From Olsenella sp. (GTDB taxonomy: Bacteria > Actinomycetota > Coriobacteriia > Coriobacteriales > Atopobiaceae), in the NCBI GenBank assembly GCA_022648325.1, contig JALCMG010000011.1:19254-83253 (forward strand): 64,000 nt of DNA, written 5' to 3'. The notes beneath the pieces are model-generated. The model saw only the letters and a list, made by a program, of their open reading frames with translations, ran no database searches and was not told where the DNA came from. Made by a program: the position numbers and the translations under genes. Positions 57,699 to 64,000 of this stretch are shown piece by piece; the stretch's first letter is position 1, and each line of letters begins with the position of its first letter.

Positions 57699-58698
57699 TT
57701 CCCTCTGCGCGGGACGCCGCCGGCGCGTCCGGCGAAGGCTTGCCGTTCTCGCCCGCTTCTGGCGAGAAGGCACGCGAGAACACCCGCCCAAAGACGGCCG
57801 CCAGGAACTGGTTGAAGAGTGTCCCCGTCATCACAGGAAACATGGTTGCTGCAGGGAAGTACGCCTGTGCGATGACAGCGCCGGCCGAGATGTTCCGGAG
57901 CGCCGAGCAGAACGTGAGCGTCACTGACTGCTCGCGCTCCAGGTGCATGAGGCGCGTGGCTGCAAAGCCCCAGAGGTAGCCCGAGGACGCCATGAACGCA
58001 ATGAACACGAGGACTCCGGCGAGTTCCGGAGTGAGGTTGAAGATGAAGTCGTGAAGGCTCGTCGAGTTTGTCGTGATGACGAGAATCACAAAGATGCGGG
58101 CGAGTGGCGCCAGGGCGGGGGAGAGCGTCGTCTTTACTCGCCCCTGCGTTGCCTGGTTGAGTGCGGTGGCTGCCAGCGCTGGTAGCGCAATCATCACGAG
58201 CATGTCAAAGAACATGCCGGGGGCGTCCACCTGCACCGTGGCTCCAACCAGGAGCCTCAGCGTGGCGGGGATGGTCACGGGCGAGATGAGCGTTGAGATG
58301 AGAAGCGTCCCCAGCGCAAGCGACATGTCGCCAGCGTAGATTCCTATCCACATGGTGGACGTCACCGCGATGGGCACCGAGTACTCAAGGACAATGCCGG
58401 CGACGATGTTAGGATCTGAGAAGAGAAGGCCACCCAGCAGCCAGCCCACAACAGGCATGAGCACCTGCGAGATTGCGATGGCAACGAGCATGGGCGCGGG
58501 CCGTCTGAAGGTGCGCACCAGGTTGGAGAAGTTGTTGCCCAGCGAGCCCTGGAATGTGACGAAGGCAAACATCGGCGTGACCAGCAGCTTTAGCGGGATG
58601 AAGACGTTTGGCGCGCAGACGCCAAACACAAGGCAGAGAGGTACCAGAAACACCATGTTATGGGCGATGACCTCGCCCAGGTGCCTCCATGCTGCCAT
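57655..58698 (-). CDS. Bile acid:sodium symporter (BASS) superfamily transporter
   Basis: 347 residues, nine or ten membrane helices. Family features: FVTFQGSLGNNFSNL, VPIAVTSTMWIGIYAGDMSLAL (crossover helix with polar residues), LISTLISPVTIPATL and FCSALRNISAGAVIAQAYFP. BASS proteins carry organic acids such as bile acids, pantoate or pyruvate with sodium; the substrate here is unknown. The hydrophilic 40-residue C-terminal tail is Ala/Pro-rich and is encoded over the last 44 bp of the LytTR gene. Start 58698 follows GGAGGAGG. Being next to a LytTR regulator may mean shared control, not shown. Confidence 0.87.
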   Translation of the reverse strand: MAAWRHLGEVIAHNMVFLVPLCLVFGVCAPNVFIPLKLLVTPMFAFVTFQGSLGNNFSNLVRTFRRPAPMLVAIAISQVLMPVVGWLLGGLLFSDPNIVAGIVLEYSVPIAVTSTMWIGIYAGDMSLALGTLLISTLISPVTIPATLRLLVGATVQVDAPGMFFDMLVMIALPALAATALNQATQGRVKTTLSPALAPLARIFVILVITTNSTSLHDFIFNLTPELAGVLVFIAFMASSGYLWGFAATRLMHLEREQSVTLTFCSALRNISAGAVIAQAYFPAATMFPVMTGTLFNQFLAAVFGRVFSRAFSPEAGENGKPSPDAPAASRAEGTSPARRRQGHESAA

Positions 58699-59009
58699 GT
58701 GGCTGTCCTCCTCCCGCCGGCAAACCCGCTTGCAAACCCGCCGGCGTTCCCGCTTGCAAACCCGCCGGCGTTCCCGCTTGCAAAACCAGCCTGCGGACCC
58801 GTCGGCAAACCCGCTTGCGAGCCCGCCGTCAAACCCGTCTGCAAACCCGCCGTCATTCCTGCAAAAACTCTGAACAGGCTAGGCTCCGTATGTTTCCTTG
58901 CCGCGTCAGGGTGGTGCGCGGCGGCAATAATGCGCAAGAACAACACGCGGGTGGGTGTCTCGTCCAGGGCGGCACCGCGACTGTGACGGCGCCGTTCCAC
59001 CAGCTGGCC
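58699..59009. repeat. 24-bp minisatellite-like tract upstream of BASS gene
   Basis: About six units of the type CGCTTGCAAACCCGCCGGCGTTCC, the first ones nearly perfect and the later ones drifting, from about 58725 to 58860. The rest, to 59009, shows no gene. Confidence 0.8.
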
Positions 59010-59250
59010 TCATCAGACCTGCCAGGTCATACTCAACTTCAGATGCGCCATGCAGTCCAACACGTACCGACAGGTGGAGGGCGTGCCCGAGGCCACCACC
59101 TTTGTGACCAACCACATCCATCAGGCTGACTCAAACCTGGCAAAGCTGTCGCGACACTCCGGGGATGAGGAGCTGCGCTCCCGCGTGATGGTGCTCGGCT
59201 CGATGCTGCCGCTGAGCGTGGTGCTTGCGGTTCTCATCCCACGCCGGCCG
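59010..59250 (+). pseudogene. Fragment of a DUF1275 (YoaK-type) membrane protein gene
   Basis: One frame reads VILNFRCAMQSNTYRQVEGVPEATTFVTNHIHQADSNLAKL ... GSMLPLSVVLAVLI, which matches the middle of DUF1275 proteins (C-G-M-Q-N followed by a polar helix and a membrane helix). Neither the N-terminal helices nor the C-terminal part is present; downstream the sequence becomes low-complexity repeats. A gene remnant. Confidence 0.6.
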
Positions 59251-59435
59251 CTTCCCCCAGCGCGGAAAGCTGGCGCTCGTGTCCCACGGGCACTAGAGGG
59301 CCTGCAGTTCCGGCCTCGGTGCTTTGTCCGGCGCCCTCGCTTTTGGCCGGCGTCTGCGCGTCTCGGTTGGCGCGCATCTCGGCTGCCCGCGCGTCTCGGC
59401 TCCCCGCGGTTCTCGGCCCCCCGCGGTTCTCGGCA

Positions 59436-59513
59436 ATTATTGCGCGTTATTCCTTGCGAGAAGGACATCCCCCCCAGTTGGGATAAAAATATCCTGGAAA
59501 ATCGTTCAATAAT
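59436..59513. repeat. Family A hairpin, TTATTGCRCG stem type
   Basis: 78 bp, arms ATTATTGCGCG and CGTTCAATAAT, CCCCAGTTGGGA at centre. Confidence 0.85.
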
Positions 59514-59654
59514 CCGGCCCTGACGGCGGCCTGGCGGCGGGGAGCGACCGCCTGCGGCCCCGATGCTCGCGGTTCTCGGCCAAGCCCGACGTCCTCGGCC
59601 CGGTGCTCGCGGTTCTCGGTTGGCGTTCGTCTCGGCTCCCCGCGGTTCTCGGCA

Positions 59655-59731
59655 ATTATTGCGCGTTATTCCTTGCGAGAAGGACATCCCCCCAGTTGGG
59701 CAAAAAATATCCTGGAAAATCGTTCAATAAT
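59655..59731. repeat. Family A hairpin, TTATTGCRCG stem type
   Basis: 77 bp, nearly identical to the copy at 59436 (one C fewer and small changes right of centre). Confidence 0.85.
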
Positions 59732-59768
59732 CCGGTCCTGACCATGCTTCCGGCGGCCCGGCTCCGAA

Positions 59769-60227
59769 CTAGTCCTTCTCGCCCGTGCGATTGAGCAGCT
59801 TCTCCAGGCGCTCGCGGTTGATCCACACGTGCGCCAGCGCGCAGAGCAAAAACAGTACGGCCCCGCAGATGTGCGCGACAAACGCCGGCGTACCAGCGGT
59901 TTCATCAAAGCTCAGGCCCTCAGCCATGCGCGCGTGCATCAGGCTGCCGCCGCTCACAAGCACGATAGCGAGAAAGACCACCATCGCCAGGCCCAGGCAG
60001 CAGTCGATCCGAGCCTCCTTGCTCATGGACTTGCAGGTCACGTGCCTGGTGGTCTGGACAATCTTTCTGTGGCTCACCACGCCGTGCGCAATCAGCAGCA
60101 CCACGAACAGCAGGCCAACCAGGGCGTGTACGTGTGGGTCGGCATGCCCGGTCATATAGCTTCCAATAAGCAGAACCGCCAGGGCGATGTCGATGCCGAG
60201 CTTGAGTTTGCGCTTCTGGGTGTCCAT
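59769..60227 (-). CDS. DUF4405-like four-helix membrane protein (cytochrome b-like)
   Basis: 152 residues with four membrane helices. Histidines lie within or next to helices in SYMTGHADPHVHALVGLLFVVLLIAHGVVSHRK and in HICGAVLFLLCALAHVWINRE, the pattern of DUF4405/cytochrome b561-like proteins that may bind heme b. Electron donor or acceptor unknown. The middle loop holds TCKSMSKEARIDC. Start 60227 is the only reasonable ATG; a weak GGGAGAG precedes it. Monocistronic. Confidence 0.75.
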   Translation of the reverse strand: MDTQKRKLKLGIDIALAVLLIGSYMTGHADPHVHALVGLLFVVLLIAHGVVSHRKIVQTTRHVTCKSMSKEARIDCCLGLAMVVFLAIVLVSGGSLMHARMAEGLSFDETAGTPAFVAHICGAVLFLLCALAHVWINRERLEKLLNRTGEKD

Positions 60228-60459
60228 GGGTTGTCTCTCCCTGCTTGCCTGCGGCCACCGCTCGTGGTCTGTGCTCTGTCACATGTCAGCCTAGGCTAAC
60301 AATTGATGAAGCGCACCACTCCGCTCTGCTCGTCTACAAGAAAAGAGAAAATAGCTGCAAAATGCCTTTGGGACGAGAATATCCGACTCCCGGCTTGACC
60401 CCCGGCTCCGGGCGTGGCCGCCCGGTCCCGGCTTGCCCGCCCGACCCTTGCCCCAGGGC

Positions 60460-61266
60460 CTACTCCGCCCCAGGCTCTCCATCACCCAGCTTCGCGCGAA
60501 GCGCCGCGACCAGGAACTCGGTCGCCCCCGCGCCCGCACGCGAATCGTAGTAGTCGCGAAACCTCTCGTCCGCGAGGTACATCTCGCCAAGCGCCAGGTG
60601 GGCCTGGGCAGAGTAGCGGCCCTCACCCCAGTAGCCGCAGATCCAGCGACGATGCAGGTCCACCAGCTCCTGCGCCGCGTTGCCGGCTGGGTCACCCGTC
60701 GACATGGCGGCCTTGAGCTGCCGGATGATGCCCTGCTCGAGCTCGCGCATCTCGTTCCAGTCCTTCTCGCTCATCGCCCGCATGCACTCGTTGGCCGCAT
60801 CCACCGCGTCGTCGCCATAGCGCTCTCGCGCCTCTGCGCCGTATGTGCTCTCGTTTTTCTCGATGGCCTGCTCCTTGATGCCGCGGAAGCGCTCCTCGTT
60901 GGTCATGGTTTCCTGCCCCTTCATCGTCGCAATTGTCTTTTCAACCGTCTCTACCAGCGTCTCGAGCTCACGCTGGCGTGTGCGCAGGGTCTTGAGGTGC
61001 TGCTCGAGAGCCTCCTCCGCGCTGTAGTCGGGACTCTCCAGCAGCGCTCGAATCTCAGAGAGGCCCATCCCGCACGCGCGGTACAAGAGCACCTGCTGCA
61101 GGCGCTCGACGTCCTTCTCGCCGTAGCGTCGGTAGCCGTTCCCTCCGCGCGCGGGCGAGAGAAGCCCCAGATCCTCGTAGTGGCGAAGCGACCGCTCCGT
61201 CGCGCCGGACATGGTTGCCAGCTCTCCTATCGTGTACGTGCAGCCCGCTAGCTGCGTGTCTCTCAT
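60460..61266 (-). CDS. TipA-like MerR family regulator with TipAS domain
   Basis: 268 residues. Winged-helix MerR domain at 10-80 (YTIGELATMSGATERSLRHYEDLGLLSPARGGNGYRRYGEKDVERLQQVLLYRACGMGLSEIRALL), a coiled-coil dimer helix (about 85-120), and a C-terminal TipAS domain (about 140-260; WNEMRELEQGIIRQLKAAM, HRRWICGYWGEGRYSAQAHLALGEMYLADERFRDYYD) that in relatives binds thiopeptide antibiotics. Start 61266 follows GAGGAGG. A promoter with a 19-bp spacer and MerR dyad lies directly upstream (61294-61324), so it is autoregulated by a typical MerR mechanism. Confidence 0.93.
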   Translation of the reverse strand: MRDTQLAGCTYTIGELATMSGATERSLRHYEDLGLLSPARGGNGYRRYGEKDVERLQQVLLYRACGMGLSEIRALLESPDYSAEEALEQHLKTLRTRQRELETLVETVEKTIATMKGQETMTNEERFRGIKEQAIEKNESTYGAEARERYGDDAVDAANECMRAMSEKDWNEMRELEQGIIRQLKAAMSTGDPAGNAAQELVDLHRRWICGYWGEGRYSAQAHLALGEMYLADERFRDYYDSRAGAGATEFLVAALRAKLGDGEPGAE

Positions 61267-61293
61267 GACAGCCTCCTCTCGCGTGTCGAGCAG

Positions 61294-61324
61294 ACGATAA
61301 ACCCTTACGTAGCGTGAAGGTCAA
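61294..61324 (-). promoter_or_regulatory. MerR-type promoter/operator of the TipA-like gene
   Basis: On the minus strand: -35 TTGACC, a 19-bp spacer and -10 TATCGT. The spacer region carries the dyad ACCTTCACG-CTA-CGTAAGGGT centred between the boxes. The overlong 19-bp spacer is the hallmark of promoters activated by MerR-family untwisting. Confidence 0.8.
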
Positions 61325-61393
61325 GGGTGATGCGCTGCGTTATTCGGGCTCCGCTCGGCGGCGCGCCTGCCACACGTTCGTGCACGTATGCAT

Positions 61394-61420
61394 GAGACAA
61401 AGGGACTGTCCCTTTGTCTC
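61394..61420. repeat. Family C palindrome, copy 5 of 6
   Basis: Same arms as the copy at 8884, between the divergent MerR and oxidoreductase genes. Confidence 0.95.
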
Positions 61421-61556
61421 ACGAGCCTCCCCGCTACCGGGCAATATTCGTCCGCTTGTCGGCGCCTTAACACCGTTGACACGTTCGTTAGGGACGATAC
61501 AGGCAAGCCTCGCGCCTGCAGGGCAAAGAGGATAGGCTACTGGGAAGGAGCACCCC

Positions 61557-62597
61557 ATGAGTCAGAGGCCAATCAGGGTTGTCCAGTACGGATGCGGCAA
61601 GATGGCTAAGTACACCATCCGCTATCTGCACGAGCATGGCGGGCAGCTGGTGGGCGCCATCGACACCAACCCGGACCGCGTGGGCATGGACGCGGGCGAC
61701 TACGCTGACCTGCCGGTGAAGCTCGGCGTCAAGATTTCGGACAACGCTGACAAGGTCCTCGACGAGTGCGCACCGGATATCGCCATCGTCACGCTCTTCT
61801 CGCTTGTGGATGACATTGCGCCCATGGTCGAGAAGTGTGTCAGCCGCGGCATCTCCGTCGTGACCACCTGCGAGGAGGCAACCTTCCCGTGGACCACCTC
61901 GGCGGCGACAACCAACCGCCTGGACGCCATCGCCAAGGAGACGGGCGCGACCATCGTGGGCGCAGGCATGGAGGACGTCTTCTGGGTGCGCATCGTTGGC
62001 CTTCTCGCTGGTGCCTGCAACAGCATCACCAAGATCGAGGGTTCCGTCTCCTATAACGTCGAGGAGTACGGCCTTGCACTTGCCAAGGCACACGGCGTTG
62101 GCCTTACCACCGACGAGTTCGAGAAGACCCTGGCCCACCCGGCAGAGATCGTCCCGTCCTACGTGTGGAACTCCAACGAGTGCCTGGCACAGGAGCTTGG
62201 CCTCACCGTGAGCGAGGTCGTCCAGGAGAACGTCCCGTATGTCGCCGAGAAGGACACCTACTCCGAGACCATGGGCGCGACGATTCCCGCCGGCAAGGTC
62301 CTTGGCATGAACACGCGCGTGACCACCAAGACCTACCAGGGCATCGACATCGTGACCTCCCAGATTGGCAAGGTCTACGGCCCGGACGACGGTGACCTCT
62401 GCGACTGGAAGATTTCGGGCGAGCCCGATACCACCTTCCACGTCGAGAAGCCCGCGACGGTCGAGCATACCTGCGCGACCATCGTTAACCGCATCCCCAC
62501 GGTGCTTGCCGCCGCTCCCGGCTATCACACCGTCGACGAGCTTGAGCCGCTCCGCTTCCAGACCGAGCCCATGCGCCTCGACGAGTTCGACTTCTAA
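61557..62597 (+). CDS. NAD(P)-dependent amino acid dehydrogenase-like protein (2,4-diaminopentanoate dehydrogenase family)
   Basis: 346 residues. N-terminal Rossmann fold with [19 protein letters not shown] and the acidic residue after the second strand ([11 protein letters not shown]), then a DapB-like C-terminal part ([44 protein letters not shown]). This resembles the Ord/2,4-diaminopentanoate dehydrogenase family from ornithine fermentation, but no other genes of that pathway are present, so the actual substrate is unknown. ATG 61557 follows AAGGAG. Divergent from the TipA-like gene; a family C palindrome follows the stop within 15 bp. Confidence 0.82.
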   Translation: MSQRPIRVVQYGCGKMAKYTIRYLHEHGGQLVGAIDTNPDRVGMDAGDYADLPVKLGVKISDNADKVLDECAPDIAIVTLFSLVDDIAPMVEKCVSRGISVVTTCEEATFPWTTSAATTNRLDAIAKETGATIVGAGMEDVFWVRIVGLLAGACNSITKIEGSVSYNVEEYGLALAKAHGVGLTTDEFEKTLAHPAEIVPSYVWNSNECLAQELGLTVSEVVQENVPYVAEKDTYSETMGATIPAGKVLGMNTRVTTKTYQGIDIVTSQIGKVYGPDDGDLCDWKISGEPDTTFHVEKPATVEHTCATIVNRIPTVLAAAPGYHTVDELEPLRFQTEPMRLDEFDF

Positions 62598-62609
62598 TGA
62601 GACAAAGAA

Positions 62610-62636
62610 GAGACAAAGGGACAGTCCCTTTGTCTC
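62610..62636. repeat. Family C palindrome, copy 6 of 6, with a partial arm
   Basis: Full copy preceded by an extra partial left arm GAGACAAAG (from 62599), beginning two bases after the oxidoreductase stop codon. Confidence 0.93.
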
Positions 62637-62852
62637 ATCAAGGCGTCCACCGCTCATGTGTCGGGCGCCTTCTTTTAAATAGCTTCGCTCAGGTGGTCAA
62701 TTTGCGTAGGCCAATAATTCTGCGGAAATGCAGGTTGTCTTGCCGCAATAATAGGTTGCTTCTAAAGGAAAAGGTGTGGCAATTCCCAGCCTACGGGCAC
62801 GGACTTATTGGGCTACGGCCCTCACATCACGCAAGACAGGAGAAGACAGTAC

Positions 62853-63671
62853 ATGGCCACAAGAGCAGAGATCATGGAGAAGCTCGGCGAGGTTCAGCAC
62901 ATGCTGAACATCGCGCGTCACAACCGCAAGGAGCAGGAGGAGGCCACCGACGCCAACGTCGCGCGCGTGCTTGCGCTCCTGCGTCTCAAGAGCGAGATTT
63001 CCGTTGAGGAGATGTCGACCGTTCTCGGCATTAGCCCAGATGCGCTCGGAACCACGCTTGGAAACATGGCCAACGACGAGCTCGTCGTTGTAACCAAGGA
63101 TGAGGATGGCAACGTCGAGTCTGTAACCCTCGGCGAGAAGGGCCAGGAGGAGCAGCCCAAGCCCCGCGAGCTCCAAAACGTCGCACTTGACGGCTTCACC
63201 GATGACGAGGTGGACGTGCTCGCTTCGTTCCTCGACCGCATTGAGGCTGGCGTTGCCACCGAGATCGGCGAGGATTGGAAGGAGCGCGAGCAGGAGCGCC
63301 TGGCCAAGAAGCGCGACGATCGCGATGACCGCAAGCCCTTCGACCGCAGCGGCGATCGTGGTGGCCGTGGCGGCTTCCGTGGCGGCAACGACCGTGGCGG
63401 GTATCGCGGTGGCAATCGCGGAGGTGACCGTGGTGGCTATCGTGGCGGCAACGACCGTGGCGGCTATCGCGGAGGCGACCGTGGCGGGTATCGCGGTGGC
63501 GATCGCGGTGGCTACCGTGGCGGAAATGATCGCGGCGGGTATCGCGGCAACGACCGTGGCGGCTACCGCGGCGGCAACGACCGCGGCGGGTATCGCGGAG
63601 GTGACCGTGGTGGCTATCGTGGCGGCAACGACCGCGGCGGCTATCGCAGCTATCGCTCGAATGAGGACTAG
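62853..63671 (+). CDS. Winged-helix-like protein with long RGG/YRGG repeat tail
   Basis: 272 residues. Residues 1-90 are helical and resemble a MarR-like winged helix ([57 protein letters not shown]). Residues about 100-150 are acidic and helical. From about residue 160 the chain is about 105 residues of [23 protein letters not shown] repeats with an SYRSNED end. Such RGG boxes bind RNA and promote condensates in eukaryotes and in a few bacterial helicases, but here no helicase domain is present. A DNA/RNA-binding role is inferred. ATG 62853 follows ACAGGAGAAG. Ends in a strong terminator. Confidence 0.85.
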   Translation: MATRAEIMEKLGEVQHMLNIARHNRKEQEEATDANVARVLALLRLKSEISVEEMSTVLGISPDALGTTLGNMANDELVVVTKDEDGNVESVTLGEKGQEEQPKPRELQNVALDGFTDDEVDVLASFLDRIEAGVATEIGEDWKEREQERLAKKRDDRDDRKPFDRSGDRGGRGGFRGGNDRGGYRGGNRGGDRGGYRGGNDRGGYRGGDRGGYRGGDRGGYRGGNDRGGYRGNDRGGYRGGNDRGGYRGGDRGGYRGGNDRGGYRSYRSNED

Positions 63672-63709
63672 CCTCAGCTCGGACGCTTTCACGCTTGCAG
63701 TTAGTACTA

Positions 63710-63742
63710 GGGGGGCAACGGGTTATCCGTTGCCCCCCTCTT
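63710..63742 (+). terminator. Terminator of the RGG-tail gene
   Basis: Perfect 12-bp stem GGGGGGCAACGG/CCGTTGCCCCCC with a 5-nt loop, then TCTTCT. Confidence 0.9.
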
Positions 63743-63856
63743 CTATATGTAAAGAAAGATAGGCGTACTGCCCAAGTGGCACCGGGGAACTATTCCAACT
63801 CGTAACCTGCGATTACAGACCACTTATGTAGGAAACATGGAGGAAACAAACGAGAC

Positions 63857-63885
63857 TTCCCAGACGTGTGTAAGGCGCGTATATT
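63857..63885 (+). promoter_or_regulatory. Probable rRNA operon promoter
   Basis: TTCCCA (63857) and TATATT (63880) with a 17-bp spacer in AT-richer DNA. The transcript would enter the rRNA-type leader below. Confidence 0.5.
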
Positions 63886-64000
63886 ACTTCCTCGCGCGGC
63901 GCACGCCCCACACGGACGGACGCCGCGGGGCACCCTGAGAACCGGATACCGTGTCCGAGAGATCGGACGACGAAGGACAGACTAGCGATGCTCGAATGCC
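63886..64000 (+). other. Probable rRNA operon leader, cut by the window edge
   Basis: A GC-rich palindromic stretch (GCGGCGCACGCCCC...GGGGC) is followed by ACCCTGAGAACCGGATA, resembling the CCTTGAGAACTGGATA-type motif found in rRNA leaders and spacers of Gram-positive bacteria. No 16S sequence is reached. The bases between 63748 and 63856 show nothing further. Confidence 0.45.

Larger units (their letters stand above)
59251..59768. other. Gene-free region of degenerate repeats and duplicated family A hairpin
   Basis: CGCGGTTCTCGGC-type units (about 59325-59432 and 59565-59652) each run directly into a family A hairpin (59436 and 59655), so unit tract plus hairpin is itself duplicated about 219 bp apart. 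Confidence 0.7.

Noticed and set aside
59251..59523. Continuation of the DUF1275 frame to 59523 as a 157-codon gene
   Set aside because: After about 59250 it is Arg/Pro low-complexity read from minisatellite units and a hairpin.
62805..63692. Ala/Ile-rich minus-strand frame opposite the RGG-tail gene
   Set aside because: The [12 protein letters not shown] pattern is the reverse complement of the RGG codons; no ribosome site.

Overview
The window looks like a chromosomal segment of a high-GC anaerobic actinobacterium, most likely class Coriobacteriia (Olsenella/Atopobium-like). This rests on base composition, on the actinobacterial-type proteins (PcsB/CwlO-like cell-wall hydrolase, GlnR-like orphan regulator, Pit with its DUF47 partner) and on a type I-E style CRISPR repeat. 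The assignment is by inspection only. No tRNA gene was found. The right edge looks like the promoter and leader of an rRNA operon.

Layout. Positions 1-4236 are the trailer-side part of a very long CRISPR array: 68 full repeats, a degenerate last one, and internal spacer-block duplications. The leader and cas genes lie to the left, outside the window. Next come a MarR-controlled heterodimeric ABC exporter (minus strand), a HAD phosphatase, a broken ygiQ, and a pit/DUF47 phosphate-uptake pair. The nadA-nadB-nadC-niaR operon carries its own 3H-type repressor and a candidate operator. ilvE, gpmA and a type I glutamine synthetase follow. Positions 23162-28315 hold a polar amino acid ABC transporter (two lipoproteins, an unusual permease, an ATPase) and an orphan OmpR-type regulator that resembles actinobacterial GlnR. 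With glnA nearby, this suggests a nitrogen-linked neighbourhood.

Positions 28954-39206 hold an HtrA protease, a DUF2130 coiled-coil protein, a copper module (csoR, then copA with a CopZ-like domain fused at its C terminus), a ROK sugar kinase and ligA. Positions 39365-43670 are a decaying zone. The VTC gene is intact, the DUF4956 gene has an internal stop, the PF14262-like lipoprotein gene has several lesions, and a DUF559-like nuclease gene has lost its neighbours. An isolated T-box-like RNA signature follows. Positions 43716-63671 carry housekeeping and accessory genes: nucleoid-associated protein, cell-wall hydrolase, dipeptidases, a GH13 glucosidase, DAHP synthase, a Tat-exported phosphoesterase, a LytTR regulator, a BASS transporter, a TipA-like MerR regulator, an amino-acid-dehydrogenase-like oxidoreductase, and a winged-helix protein with a long RGG tail.

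The most striking unexplained signal is in the intergenic DNA. There are three families of hairpin elements: (A) 69-78 bp hairpins with differing stems but a shared CCAGTTGR-type motif at the exact centre; (B) 55 bp hairpins with GTCGCCGG arms and a TGCAAC-type centre, in tandem pairs; (C) 27 bp palindromes with GAGACAAAGGGAC arms, six copies. Degenerate GC-rich minisatellite-like tracts often lie beside family A.
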